Shown here: one piece after another, positions 46,755-60,215 of the stretch
Numbering within the stretch: the first letter of the stretch is position 1
Layout of the letters: each line of letters begins with the position of its first letter
Source of the DNA: Calamus simplicifolius
Lineage: Eukaryota > Streptophyta > Magnoliopsida > Arecales > Arecaceae
Direction: 5' to 3'
Assembly (NCBI GenBank): GCA_900491605.1
Contig: UESW01004078.1
Location: 890,286-954,285 of the forward strand
DNA: 64,000 nucleotides
Program-made: the position numbers and the translations under genes
The notes under the pieces: generated by a model
What the model saw: the letters and a program-made list of their open reading frames with translations, nothing else
Told to the model about the DNA's origin: nothing
Databases searched by the model: none

Positions 46755-49199
46755 CTAAACATACTCACTTCTATAGGATGAATGTAGTATGAAAAGAATA
46801 TGCTCCACTACCTACACTTCGCCTATTTGGTAGAAAAGACATTTGCAAGAAAAATGTTGAGCCTATGCCTGCTCACTGATCTATTTGATTCATATAAGAA
46901 ATATCATATGATCAATTTTTTTCCAAACAAAACTACAAAATATTGCTACCTATTCTATCATGTAACCCAACAAGATGATTGTCCAATAAAATTAGGCAAA
47001 AAAGCTGTCATTGTGGCAAGTGGTAAAGCGTCACCGGATTCTGAGGAGAATATTGCTAACCAAACCAACGTCATGCAATATATGTTGAATCATATATTTG
47101 AGCACTGTGGAAAGATCACGTAACATCCACCATCCAGTGACCTTGCTTTGATGAAGAATGAATAAAGCATATGAAGAAAGCTGCTAAATTTGGAGCTCAT
47201 GACTTTGGTTCATGAGATTATGTCATGTATCCTTCTTAATTATTATTAAACGAGATTGTGCCATGCATCCCTCTTACTTAATTGGGTTAGCCTGTCCTGT
47301 ACACTATTGTTTATATAACTGATGCTTTCAAAGTAATCTTTGATTTCTGAAAAAAAAATCTGATAAAAAAATATTATTAAATCCAGTATTGACTTTCTCC
47401 ACCATCTAAACTGTAACTAGCTTGTCATTTTTATGGTGATTTTATGGAATATTCTACAGTGTTATCTTTCTCTCTTCATGATCGACCCTTAGATCATGTC
47501 TCCAAATCTTTTTCAACTAGTATTTAAAAATAATGCGTGCAATGCACCGGCATGTGGTTTGTATTAGTGAATGCAGTCTCACAGCATTTAATACATCCAA
47601 GTATTGCAAAACTCTCCATATCTTCCTCATATAGACGGCTAACGGCCATATGGCAAGCCCAGGAGATATGTAAAGCAAAACTACACAAGAAGCACCTAGA
47701 ACACTCACACCCCCCTGTTAGGCAGTGCAGTATTGAAATTATGTTTAGAGAAGTATTCCGTGATTAATACTAGAAAAGTAAAAACAAAGTTAATGATTTG
47801 TAGGAATAGCAAGAGTGACAACCTGGAGCCTCTGATGGCCAGGAGGATAGTGAGTGCAGTCATTTGTGTTGTTCTTTTCCATTTCCTGACACCGTTTACT
47901 GCTACAACCTGCTATTATGCAAGACAGGTCAGTATCAAAAGTTTGCATATGACGGAATGATGAGTTAAAATGGACAGGCAGTTGAGGTGAGAGAAAAACC
48001 AACCACAATAACTTCACTATTTTGAGATGTGCAGTCCACTCCTTAACAGCTGAGATAACAAACAAAATCCTTTCCCTCAACATCATAAGCACATAACAAA
48101 ATAGCATTGCTTTCTATTTTTCACATAAAACCATTGTAAAGGTTCTGATAATTTGATAGGGGATTAGTCTTTAGTATTCCAAAAAAAGAGGAAAATCTCT
48201 CAATTAACCTTTCCAAAATATCAGCCTGAACTTCCTCTGTAACCAATCATCTCCAGTTTAGTTGTGACCTAAATATAGTTAATAAGCTCCTTGTAATTTA
48301 GGCATGGTATTGAGCCAAATATTATCATCCAAAAGAGAATAAAACAGGTCATCCCTATATTTTATATTTGTCAACTTTATCATAATCAATATGAGAGATA
48401 AAATAATCTTCTTCTTTTTCACTACCAAATGTTCGATGACATCTGCAATAACTTGACTACTAGTGAGATGTTCAGCAAAATACAAGATGTCAAAAGCAAT
48501 CAACATTCTTTTACTTTCTGTATATGTGCATGCATGTGGTTCCTATACATTTCTCTATCAGTCCAACAAATGGTTTGGTAATCAGCACAGAACATAGGAA
48601 ATTGACCATAGGCCATAGAGGCTATGAAGGAACACAGCGAAGAAATTCAGTTGCTGTTCAAAGGCTGTATGAAGGTAGAATCTATGATCACACATAAATG
48701 CATGATTAAGTGGAGGTAATTTGTCAGCTTCTTTATGAAACTATCATGACTAACCATGTGTGACTAAGTATGCAAAGCTTTGGCATAGAGGAAGATTTAG
48801 GTAGGAAGATACAAGATAACAACCATGAGCCCAAGTGAAATAGCTTATTAACCAGGAGAGTTATGAAGGTATCTGTTCAATTTGGTCAAGTGATCTTCTT
48901 AACAAATCCTATATATTAGTATAGTCCTACACAACAGAAGAATGTGAGAACAACAAGGCTGTAAGCAGAGAAAATATGCATGTCACCATACAAAAGTGAA
49001 TTAAAACAAAAATACGCTATGAAGCTCTGGAATTTTAAAATGTAATGAAAGGTTATAAAGCTGACACCAAAAGATTTTTCCTAGTCAGCTGTTGAAGTTA
49101 TTGACAGTAAAAAGAGAAGACTCCGCATATCTTCCACTGATATACAATAGGCAGGATAAACAATACCACAGTCTTATGGTGCATATTAAAAGGTAATAT

Positions 49200-51509
49200 G
49201 ACTAGAAGTGGAAAGAAATATTATATTACTTTTACTGATGATTTTTCTCGTTATGCAATGGTATATCTTTTAAAATCAAAAGATGAAGCCTTCAAAATAT
49301 TTCTAAAATATAAGGCAGAAGTTGAAAATCAATTAACAAGAAAAATAAAAAAGACTTAGATCTGATAGAGGAGGAGAATATGATTCTACTCCTTTTAATG
49401 AGTATTGTGCACAACACGGTATAATTCATGAATTTACTCCTCCTTATTCACCGGAATCTAATAGAGTGGCTGAGAGAAAGAATAGAACACTTAAAGAAAT
49501 GATGAATGCATTGCTCCTTAGTTCTGGTGCACCCATGAACTTGTGGGGGGAAGCCCTTCTTTCTGCTTGTTTTATTCAAAATAGAATTCCTTATAAGAAA
49601 ACCAATAAAACACCCTATGAGTTATGGAATGATCATTACCAAGTTTTAAATATTTAAAAGTATGGGGTTGTTTAGCAAAGATCTTGCTTCCTGAACCTAA
49701 AAAGAGAAAGTTAGGATCTAAAACCTTTGATTGTATGTTCATAGGTTATGTTCAAAATAGTCCTGCAAATAAATATAGTGCAGCCTATAGGTTCTTGTGA
49801 TTAAAAGTGAAAATAATATCATGGAACCTAATACTATAGTCGAAACGAAAGATGCAGAATTTTTTGAACATATCTTTCCTATGAAAACCTCCTTAGAAAG
49901 ACCTTCTAGACCACAAGTGGTTGAACCTAATTTAAAGCCTGATGACATTCAAGAGCTAAGGAGATCCAAGAGAATCAGAAAGGAAACCAATCTAGGAGAT
50001 GATTTTTATACTTTTCTTGTTGATAATGATCCTCAAACCTATTCTGAAGCAATTTCATCTCCTGATGCTATATTTTGGAAAGAGGCTATAAATAATGAGA
50101 TAGAATCCATCATGAACAATCATACATGGGAATTAGTAAGTTTACCCCCTGGAGCTAAAACTATTTGGTGTAAATGGATCTTTAAGAAAAAACTAATGCT
50201 TGATGGTTCTATTGAAAAATTTAAGGCAAGGCTGGTTGCAAAAGGTTATTCTCAAAAGAAAGATATTGACTACTTTGATACTTTTGCACCTATGACAAGA
50301 ATAACTTCTATTAGAGTCTTGATTGCTCTTGCATCTATTCATAAATTGATAATTCATCAAATAGATGTTAAAACTACATTTCTTAATGGAGACCTAGAAG
50401 AAGAAATATATATGGATCAACCTGAGGGTTATGTTCTTCCTGGTAATGAGCATAAAGTTTGTAAATTAATTAAATCTTTGTATAGCTTGAAACAAGCACC
50501 AAAATAATGGCATGATAAGTTTGATAAAGTGCTAGTTTCAAATGGATATCAAATTAATAGTGCTAATAAATGTATTTATTCTAAAGTTGTTAATCATGAA
50601 TGTGTTATAATTTGTTTGTATGTGGATGATATGCTCATATTTGGCACTAATTTTGATATTGTGACTAGCACCAAAATATTCTTGACTTTGAATTTTGATA
50701 TGGAAGATATGGGAGAAGCAGATATGATTTTAGGAATTAGACTTGTAAAGAAGTCGAATAGTATCATGCTTTCACAAAAACATTATGTTGAGAAAATCTT
50801 GAAAAGGTTTTCACATTTTGATTGTAAGCCTGTGAGCACCCCTTATAATGCTAATTCACAGCTTAAGAAAAATAAAAGCAATGGTGTCTTACAATCCAAA
50901 TATTCTCAAATTATTGGTAGTCTTATGTATTTGATGAACTGCACTCGACCTGACATTGCTTATGCTATAGAAAGACTAAGCAGATATACCCAATGTCCTA
51001 ACAAGGATCATTGGATTGCATTACAAAGAATGCTTAGATATTTGAAAGGAACCATGAACTATGGTTTAATGTATTGTGGGACTCCTACAGTATTAGAAGG
51101 GTATTGTGATGCTAACTGGATTTCAGACTCTGATGAGATGAAATCCACTAGCGGATATGTGTTTACCCTTGGAGGAGGAGCAGTGTCATGAAAATCATCT
51201 AAGCAAACATGTATAGCTCGGTCTACAATGGAATCCGAGTTTATTGCCTTGGAGAAGGTTGGGACTGAGGCCGAATGGCTCATGAATCTTTTGGTAGATC
51301 TTCCCATTTGGATGAAACCAGCTCCATCTATGTATATACATTGTGATTGTCAGGCTGCCATAGCTAAAGCTAAAAACAAAATTTATAATGGGAAGAGTAG
51401 ACATATATGTCTAAGACATAATATTGTGAGGCAGCTTATTAATGATGGAGTAATATCCTTGGATTATGTAAGGTCAGAGTTAAATTTGGCCGATCCTCTA
51501 AGCCTCTAA
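49200..51509 (+). pseudogene. copia integrase-RT-RNase H, duplicated 3' part
   Basis: Second copy of the pol region from mid-integrase. Reverse transcriptase spans 49,797-51,191, with the catalytic box YVDDM intact near 50,619-50,633. The stop before WHDKF and the stop at the Trp of the VS-(W)-KSS motif are shared with copy 1. A frameshift in the integrase C-terminal region (near 49,640) is private to copy 2, and its RNase H end (51,509) lacks four bases found in copy 1. No gag or 5' LTR is present. Confidence 0.92.
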
Positions 51510-52135
51510 GCAAAAAGCTTGTGAGCAATACATCGAGGGAAATGGGATTATACCCAAATCAAAAGTTGAAGTGATGGTAACCCAACCTTCATGAACGGAG
51601 ATCCCGAAAAGAAGGTTCATATGGGAAAACAATTCACTAGACACTTGGAGTATACTATCATAATTATTTATATTGTGAAATCCCTTTCTATGGTGTGAGA
51701 TAGTATTCTGCAGTGTTTAGGTTGAACTAATATGTGAAGTTCTTAATGGATGTCATAGCCTAATTTGGATGGTATACAAAACTGCAGTGTATACTTGATG
51801 ACAATCCACCTATATGAGTATGAAGGTGGTGGCCGCTTCCTATGAGACTTGGGTGAGATCTCTAGAGTACTCATGAATATCCACGTAGACGCATGACCAA
51901 AACGTGTCAACCCGCTTGAACAACCGAATTCTGAGAGATCGAATGTGAGTTATAAGTCAATGATCCAATAAAAGAAGGATTGGTTCATAGAAACTTAGTT
52001 TCACCAACCTTTATGGATTACACTTATTTTCTCTATGCCTGGTTCATAGTCACATAGACACCATGGCTTATGCATTACATTCTTAAAGTTCCTTCTAAAG
52101 TTTGTCATCTTTTGAATATTGAAATAATAGGGGAT

Positions 52136-53051
52136 TGTTAGACATTATAGTATAATATATTCCAATATCCAAAGTTTCCTTCCCTCCAAAACCAATATCC
52201 AAAAGTTTCCCTCCAAAAGCTTACCCTCCTTTTGTCATGAAACCACTCTTTTAGTCCCACATGGAAAACATAACAAAACTTACTCTTACTTATATATGTG
52301 TTACTCTCTTGCTTGGTTGAATTGTTGTGAGAAAGCTCACGCACGCGCGAGCCGGGCCAAGCCCAATGCAAATCGATGGAGCCGATTTTAGAAACCAGTT
52401 AATCGGGCGCGTCGCGTGTGATCATCGCGCGCAGGTGGGTGCAAATCCCGTCCGTAGGATGCACACGTGATTAGCAAGATTTTTGTCCTTTTTCATTTTT
52501 ATTTTTCTTTTATTTCGTCATTTGACTGATTGACCCCTGATGAGTCATTTGACTAATTGACCCGTTGAACTTCTTTCACTAATTGACGGAACGTTGGACG
52601 CTGATCGACCCGCGACCTTAGAATCCAACGAAAATTGGATTCATTCGTTGCTTTTATCCGGTGTTTGCTTCTTTATAAATATTCGAAGCAATGTCGATGA
52701 TTATTCATTCAATTTCAAATTCATTTGATTTCATTCTTATCCAGAGATCCATTCTTTCGTCCTTATCAAGACCAGAGAACTCCAGAGATTCATTCCTTTG
52801 CTCCGTTCTTATCTAGAAAGAAGGAACTCATTCGGCTGTTCATCCTCTTCTAATATTGATGTGTGCATGCCTGTTAGAAGACTCGCTGTTGTTGTATCCT
52901 GGAGGGTAGTCGTACTCTGATCTTCTGCATCGAGATATTATCTCCGAGAGGCGCGAATCTACTCTTAAGGATAGTGCCCTGCATGCCACAGCAACTTCTC
53001 AAATAGATAAGATCTTCCCGAATACTATCTTTTCTTCTTACTTATCCAACA
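52136..53051 (+). repeat. copia 3' LTR, duplicated copy
   Basis: Starts TGTTAGACATTATAG, ends ATCCAACA, followed by AATGATTCA as after the first 3' LTR. It is a copy made by the segmental duplication. Confidence 0.92.
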
Positions 53052-53056
53052 AATGA

Positions 53057-53831
53057 TTCATAAGGACATGATCAAACACTAAGAGGTTGTGATCAGGATT
53101 TTTAAACCATGGATACTGGTTTTCCAGTGCCAACTTAAACCATGGATGATTATAATGGCCAAAGAAAGTCTAATAAATAACAAAGAAAGTTGAAGAACCT
53201 ATTCAAGCGATTCAAAAGAAGTTGTGGGTTTGATTGAGATGCAACACTACATTGTCCCTCCAAAGAGTAACTCAAAAAAGGACAAAAAAAAATTATGCTC
53301 CTGCCATTGGAGATGGTTGGACATTAAAATGACGGAAAAATAGAAACAAAAGCCATCACAATGACAAAAGGACTTTATGTTTAAGAGAGTTCTACCATTA
53401 GTCCGACCGGTGACTGGCCAATCAATCACGGACTGCAAGCTTAAGAAGAACTAGTCACATGCCCATGCAAGGATTATCTTTAAATACTAATTAAAAAAGG
53501 GCTTTAAAGCATGATCTGAATCAGCCATGATGGAAAAGAAAGCTAACAGTTAGAAGTATTCTATAAAATTAATGTAAAAATGAAAAGCTGTTTACAGTCT
53601 GAATGATAGGGAAAATCAATAGCGGACCTCATAATACTTTCTTATCAGATTTTTCATTATTAGAAATCAAAGATTGTTTGAAAACCTTAAATAAATATCG
53701 GTCAATTACACAAACAATAACGCATAGCTTTAACTAATCTGATTAAGTAAAAGAGACATATGGCACAATCTCATGGGACAATAATTAAGTAAGAAAGACA
53801 GATGGTGCAATCACGTGAAACGAAAGATAAG

Positions 53832-53862
<31 letters not shown>

Positions 53863-54059
53863 AGAGAGAGAGAGAGATGGATCTGGCTATATTCGAATGT
53901 AGCTAAATTAGTTTTTTCACCTTTCGATCCACAGTTCTCGAAGCCATTTCATTTTTTTTCATTTTTTTCTATCTTTGGGATTCGTAAACTTTATGGATTT
54001 AATGATAAAAAAGGTGATCAAATTTATACTTAGCTATATTCGAATGTAGTCAAATTTAA

Positions 54060-54097
<38 letters not shown>

Positions 54098-56533
54098 CTA
54101 AACATATACTCACTTCTATAGGATGAATGTAGTATGAAAAGAATATGCTCCACTACCTACACTTCGCCTATTTGGTAGAAAAGACATTTCCAAGAAAAAT
54201 GTTGAGCCTATGCCTGCTCACTGATCTATTTGATTCATATAAGAAATATCATATGATCAATTTTTTTCCAAACAAAACTACAAAATTTTGCTACCTATTC
54301 TATCATGTAACCCAACAAGATGATTGTCCAATAAAATTAGGCAAAAAAGCTGTCATTGTGGCAAGTGGTAAAGCGTCACCGGATTCTGAGGAGAATATTG
54401 CTAACCAAACCAATGTCATGCAATATATGTTGAATCATATATTTGAGCACTGTGGAAAGATCACGTAACATCCACCATCCAGTGACCTTGCTTTGATGAA
54501 GAATGAATAAAGCATCTGAAGAAAGCTGCTAAATTTGGAGCTCATGACTTTGGTTCATGAGATTATGTCATGTATCCTTCTTAATTATTATTAAACGAGA
54601 TTGTGCCATGCATCCCTCTTACTTAATTGGGTTAGCCTGTCCTGTACACTATTGTTTATATAACTGATGCTTTCAAAGTAATCTTTGATTTCTGAAAAAA
54701 AAATCTGATAAAAAATATTATTAAATCCAGTATTGACTTTCTCCACCATCTAAACTGTAACTAGCTTGTCATTTTATGGTGATTTTATGGAATATTCTAC
54801 AGTGTTATCTTTCTCTCTTCATGATCGACCCTTAGATCATGTCTCCAAATCTTTTTCAACTAGTATTTAAAAATAATGCGTGCAATGCACCGGCATGTGG
54901 TTTGTATTAGTGGATGCAGTCTCACAGCATTTAATACATCCAAGTATTGCAAAACTCTCCATATCTTCCTCATACAGATGGCTAACGGCCATATGGCAAG
55001 CCCAGGAGATATGTAAAGCAAAACTACACAAGAAGCACCTAGAACACTCACACCCCCCTGTTAGGCAGTGCGGTATTGAAATTATGTTTAGAGAAGTATT
55101 CCGTGATTAATACTAGAAAAGTAAAAACAAAGTTAATGATTTGTAGGAATAGCAAGAGTGACAACCTGGAGCCTCTGATGGCCAGGAGGATAGTGAGTGC
55201 AGTCATTTGTGTTGTTCTTTTCCATTTCCTGACACCGTTTACTGCTACAACCTACTATTATGCAAGACAGGTCAGTATCAAAAGATTGCATATGACGGAA
55301 TGATGAGTTAAAATGGACAGGCAGTTGAGGTGAGAGAAAAACCAACCACAATAACTTCACTATTTTGAGATGTGCAGTCCACTCCTTAACAGCTGAGATA
55401 ACAAACAAAATCCTTTCCCTCAACATCATAAGCACATAACAAAATAGCATTGCTTTCTATTTTTCACATAAAACCATTGTAAAGGTTCTGATAATTTGAT
55501 AGGGGATTAGTCTTTAGTATTCCAAAAAAAGAGGAAAGTCTCTCAATTAACCTTTCCAAAAATATCAGCCTGAACTTCCTCTCTAACCAATCATCTCCAG
55601 TTTAGTTGTGACCTAAATATAGTTAATAAGCTCCTTGTAATTTAGGCATGGTATTGAGCCAAATATTATCATCCAAAAAGAGAATAAAACAGGTCATCCC
55701 TATATTTTATATTGTCAATTTTATCATAATCAATATGAGAGATAAAATAATCTTCTTCTTTTCACTACCAAATGTTCGATGACATCTGCAATAACTTGAC
55801 TACTAGTGAGATGTTCAGCAAAATACAAGATGTCAAAAGCAATCAACATTCTTTTACTTTCTGTATATGTGCATGCATGTGATTCCTATACATTTCTCTA
55901 TCAGTCCAACAAAATGGTTTGGTAATCAGCACAGAACATAGGAAATTGACCATAGGCCATAGAGGCTATGAAGGAACACAGCGAAGAAATTCAGTTGCTG
56001 TTCAAAGGCTGTATGAAGGTAGAATCTATGATCACACATAAATGCATGATTAAGTGGAGGTAATTTGTCAGCTTCTTTATGAAACTATCATGACTAACCA
56101 TGTGTGACTAAGTATGCAAAGCTTTGGCATAGAGGAAGATTTAGGTAGGAAGATACAAGATAACAACCATGAGCCCAAGTGAAATAGCTTATTAACCAGG
56201 AGAGTTATGAAGGTATCTGTTCAATTTGGTCAAGTGATCTTCTTAACAAATCCTATATATTAGTATAGTCCTACACAAACAGAAGAATGTGAGAACAACA
56301 AGGCCGTAAGCAGAGAAAATATGCATGTCACCATACAAAAGTGAATTAAAACAAAAATACGCTATGAAGCTCTGGAATTTTAAAATGTAATGAAAGGTTA
56401 TAAAGCTGACACCAAAAGATTTTTCCTACTCAGCTGTTGAAGTTATTGACAGTAAAAAAGAGAAGACTCCGCATATCTTCCACTGATATACAATAGGCAG
56501 GATAAACAATACCACAGTCTTATGGTGCATATT
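53057..56533. other. flanking DNA of copia, copy 2, no recognised gene
   Basis: Duplicate of 45,694-49,187. It holds (TA)n(GA)n at 53,831-53,875 and (AT)n at about 54,063-54,094. Nothing recognisable beyond what is said for copy 1. Confidence 0.6.
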
Positions 56534-57287
56534 GGGAAGGAATGTCCATGGAATGTGCGTAGAAAATCCTGTTTTAGTTTCCAAAGAGCAAGCTGCCTGT
56601 CTGGTTTAAGTGGGAACTCTAACAACAAGATTATTGCCTTTAGAAAGCAACAATTTAATTAAACCGAAACAAAGATATCTAGCTTTTATTTCTGCTTCTC
56701 AAGTACATATCGATAGAACTCATGATTTGGTGTCGTTGTTCCTCTTTTTGGTGATAATATGGTCATTGGGATCAGAAAGTAGTTCTATGTTACATGACTG
56801 GTTCATCTGTGCTCGATCCAAGAAGAAAAATAATTACCTTGGCAAGGCAACGTTCACCATATGTATAGAAAGATCGATTTTCGGTACGGTGCGCATCAAA
56901 ATCCAATCTTTTCTCATGAACAACAACCGGACAACCAAACATCGAAAGAAACGTAAATAGTTGTAGACAAATTGCAAGAAAGAACAAATAGAGAAAGGAA
57001 AAGGAGTCCGACTGCTTACGAGAAGAGGAATGGAAACGACCGGACCAATTGTGACAACGGTAGGCATCGTCAACAATCTCGGCAAACCTAGCGGCTCTTC
57101 CTGCCTATAAACCACGTGAATCCCCACCTCTCCTTCCCCATTCTGGTACCGAAGAAAGGAACCCATCACCTCCCATTGGTCGCCTTGGCCTCCCCGCCCT
57201 CCCTCTGTCCGGACCGCCGGCGACCGACTTCCTCGCGCTAAGCGAGTCCTCACCCCGGATCCGGACAGCATCCACCACCAGCCGCCA
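56534..57287 (-). other. GC-rich segment with possible exon of an unrecognised minus-strand gene
   Basis: Bases 57,010-57,290 are GC- and CpG-rich on an AT-rich background, like the 5' end of a plant gene. On the minus strand an open frame spans 57,271-56,840 and ends at AAG followed by GTAATT, a good donor. A second frame in the same place (MFGCPVVVHEKRLDFDAHR) also reaches that donor. No protein family was recognised and no downstream exon was identified. It could be a gene remnant cut off by the LINE at 57,296 and the duplication at 56,533. Confidence 0.3.
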
Positions 57288-57295
57288 TCTATGGT

Positions 57296-58227
57296 TTTTT
57301 TTTCCGGTACAAACGGTAATTACACCGGAGGGGTGATCCCCCATATATAGAGTATAAAGGCTGAGAAAGAAATAAAGGATAAGGATCATCCTGCTATCAA
57401 TTCCAGCTACATGAATGAGAAGCTATTTTAGTAATAATTTAGTCAGCCACTACATTAGCTTCACAATAAACATGATGAATCTATATAAAGAGCTTTCAAA
57501 ATCATATAGCGGATATCGCACAATAAGGAAATGGTCGGCTGATGGAAACTGGGCTTATACCGAATCCAGCGAATAACCATAGTAGAATCGCCTTCAATAA
57601 ACAGTCTATGGGCACCAAGGATCCGAACAGCATAAGAAATCTCAGCCTATGCCATATACAGTTCAGCCAGAGGCACCGTAACATCAAGTAAGCCAAACCC
57701 ACCTGCCATAACATAGTGCCTTCCGCATCATAAATAACAAAAGCCGATCCAGCACATCGGCCATGGACACTCCTATCAAAGTTAATTTTCACGAACCCTA
57801 AGGGGAGCTCCCATGAGATATAAACCGTATGCCGATTCGCTACCGCAGGAGCAGGGGAGACCCAGTGGCCAGGATTCGCAGATACAAGAAACCCATGATG
57901 GGAACTATATTCAGTATAAAAAGAAATAGCCGCCCTGAAGACCCGAGTAGGGGAAAGTCGCACATTGGAAAACATAATCTGATTCCTAAATAACGAGATC
58001 TGATAAGCTATATAAGCCCACAAAGAGCGCTGCTGATGGGTGCCTCTACCCCTGCTTTGCTTCAATAATCTCAAAAAGGAGCTTCGGTAAGATCCAAAAT
58101 CCGATAGCCACGGACTGGTACTAAAGATCCGCTAGATCTTACTCGCCCTAGTATAGTAGAATAAAGTATGATCTTTTGTTTCTTCCTCAATACCATATAT
58201 AGGGTACGTAGACGAAATACTCATCCT
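57296..58227 (-). mobile_element. 5'-truncated LINE with probable target duplication
   Basis: A T run at 57,295-57,303 (poly(A) on the minus strand) precedes a LINE 3' end. The minus-strand frame 58,074-57,502 contains an RNase H start GFVKINFDRSV and upstream WAYIAYQISLFRNQIMFSNV, paralogous to AYIAYQVWLSWNKKIFFDD of the 6-kb LINE. TCTATGGT flanks it (57,288-57,295 and 58,228-58,235; 10 of 11 bases match if extended). It retains only the tail of ORF2 and has frame breaks. Confidence 0.8.
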
Positions 58228-58235
58228 TCTATGGT

Positions 58236-59402
58236 ATCTCTTTTGCTTGCTCATCGACAACTTATATGTAGCTTGCTTACAGCTTACTTGATGACAATTT
58301 ATTCACCTCTTGTGATGATTTTTGCCAATACACTCCTTCATAACGTTATAATTACCATTAAAGCATGCAATCGAAGTTTGAGAGTAGTATTATTTAATAT
58401 AAAATGTATAAAATTTTATGATTTGTCTGGTATAATTATAATTATGATGAAGCTAGAGATAATATGTTATTCGATTAACTCATATTATTTTGTGGTTTTA
58501 AAATGCAAGAAAAAAAAATTAATAGTTGAATCATCATATGATAAGTTTATTAACAATACTGCCAACAACACTGTAATTTTAATAATTTAAATATATATTT
58601 AATAAAATATATTTAAAAATAGAATAATTGTTTTCACTAACAAAGACTTCTAAAACATTGTTTACTCGCTTTTACGTTCTTATTTATGTTTTTATTGATC
58701 TTTTCTCATTCATAGAAATAGCTTCATACATGAAGAAAATATTTAAGAGATATCTTATAATATTAAAATATATTTGCTCCACTTAATGCTTTAGCATATT
58801 TATCAACACATCTTTGTATACTAAATAATATTAAGTACTAGTTAAAATAAATGACTTCACTAACAATAATTTAATTTCTCTCTCTCTCTTTTTTTCATAT
58901 ACCCAATCATTTTCTCACTATATTTAAAGCTGAAAGGTTAACCATAATCCCATGACAATGCTTGAAAATTTGTCAAACAATTCATAGTCAAGTTTTGCTG
59001 TAAAAGGGTATGTTTGGCATGCTACTATGTGCATGATGATAATTTTACATTGCTCAACCAAGATGACAATTAGCAACATGATTATTACATTTTCAGTTAA
59101 GTAATCCTGACCATATGGCAACTTTAAACTAGCTTCTGTTGTATAGCCTTGATTTAGGGACTTGATTGCCACTTGTTTTGTGGGCTGATAATTCTTTTTG
59201 CAATGCATAATTTATAAGGTGAAGAATTTAAAATAATTTTTTATTTTTATTTCTTATATAAGAGCTTAATCTTTCTACCTTTTTTTTTTTCTAATATAAG
59301 TGTTTTTCATTTTTAAGATATGCGAGGTAATAGTTAAAAGTGTGCAAGAAATTAAACTTCATCGTATAATTAATTTGAATTATAATTTTGATGTACTTTG
59401 TA

Positions 59403-59437
<35 letters not shown>

Positions 59438-60215
59438 CTTGGTATGAACATAATTTAAAATTTTCAAAAAAATTAAAAATATCTATTTAGCTTTAATTTT
59501 GATTCTCAAAAATTAATATAAATTAAATCAAATGTATGCATATTTTTCTATTATGAATGACTGAATCATTATTTAACTATATAAAATTTGCTATATAAGA
59601 TTTGATATCATGACAATCAGGTTCAAGCAAATTGATGGATTGAACGAGGTAAAAAATGAATTTCTTAAATCACTTTGATTTGATTTATTAAAGCAATTGT
59701 TTTTTATTTTAATTTTTAGAAATCGATTTAAATCGAGGTGGCTTCAAAATTATATACAAACCGAGTTGCTCCAAGCATCCACATCTTCGCCGGGGACCGC
59801 ATCCACAGTTCCATTACCACCAAGCATTATAATCGTATTTGTCTTCGACGAAAGAAATTGAACCGTTACGGGCGGGCCCCAGGTCCGGGCTCGAACGATG
59901 CACGCGCTTTGTCTGAGTCTGAATGGAGCTGCCCGTCTCCGAAAGCCTGAAAACCCGGGCTTCCATCATCGAACTGCCAGCAAATAATAATTCAGGCAGT
60001 TCTCCCACATAAAACCCGCTACCGTCTGCCACCGAGAAAAATCGTCCCACGTTATTCAGCCTAAGAATTCTCACTGTCACGCCCAAGCTGACGGTTCTTG
60101 ATTCGGAGCCGCACGACAAATCTAAAAGCGAGGAGCGGCCGCGGCCGGCGTGGGAGCAGCTCCATCCGAAGATCATCATCAGAGCTCCGCCGGCAATATC
60201 GCGAGCGCGCGCGCG
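58236..60215. other. intergenic DNA upstream of TBC gene
   Basis: AT-rich to about 59,740, then increasingly GC-rich toward the gene. An (AT)n run lies at about 59,407-59,432. No gene was recognised. The last few hundred bases probably hold the promoter and 5' untranslated region of the TBC gene; no clear TATA box was identified. Confidence 0.6.

Larger units (their letters stand above)
41825..49187. repeat. tandem segmental duplication, copy 1 (7.36 kb)
   Basis: Every block from the copia integrase (AAAAGGTAATATGACTAG at 41,825) through the 3' LTR and 3.5 kb of flank to GGTGCATATT (49,187) recurs in the same order and orientation from 49,188 to 56,533. The breakpoint in the copia and the breakpoint in the flank share only TT. 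Copies differ by scattered substitutions, 1-bp indels and (TA)n length. Confidence 0.95.
45694..49187. other. flanking DNA of copia, copy 1, no recognised gene
   Basis: AT-rich DNA. A 107-codon open frame at 46,800-47,123 (plus) is kept in copy 2 (54,145-54,468) with two amino-acid changes, but resembles no known family and the duplication is too young for conservation to count. Contains (TA)n tracts at about 46,471-46,515 (followed by (GA)n) and about 46,711-46,751. Confidence 0.6.
49188..56533. repeat. tandem segmental duplication, copy 2 (7.35 kb)
   Basis: Copy 2 starts mid-integrase without its own 5' LTR or gag and ends at GGTGCATATT. There it continues into the single-copy sequence GGGAAGGAATGTCC, which was therefore the original right neighbour. 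The 5-bp copia target duplication half (AATGA) and the whole flank are repeated, so this is duplication after insertion and not a second retrotransposition. Confidence 0.95.

Noticed and set aside
46800..47123. 107-codon open frame kept in both copies of the duplication
   Set aside because: The duplication is too recent for conservation to mean selection, and no family resemblance or gene signals were seen.
47517..48506. Several short open frames in the copia flank (and their twins at 54,860-55,450)
   Set aside because: Short, overlapping on both strands, no recognised domains; repeated only because the DNA is duplicated.
49188..53051. A second independent copia insertion
   Set aside because: The flank and the same AATGA target half are duplicated too and there is no 5' LTR, so it is a segmental duplication.
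59738..60179. Open frames upstream of the TBC ATG
   Set aside because: GC-rich promoter or 5' untranslated region; no match to TBC proteins, and the ATG at 60,216 gives the conserved N-terminus.
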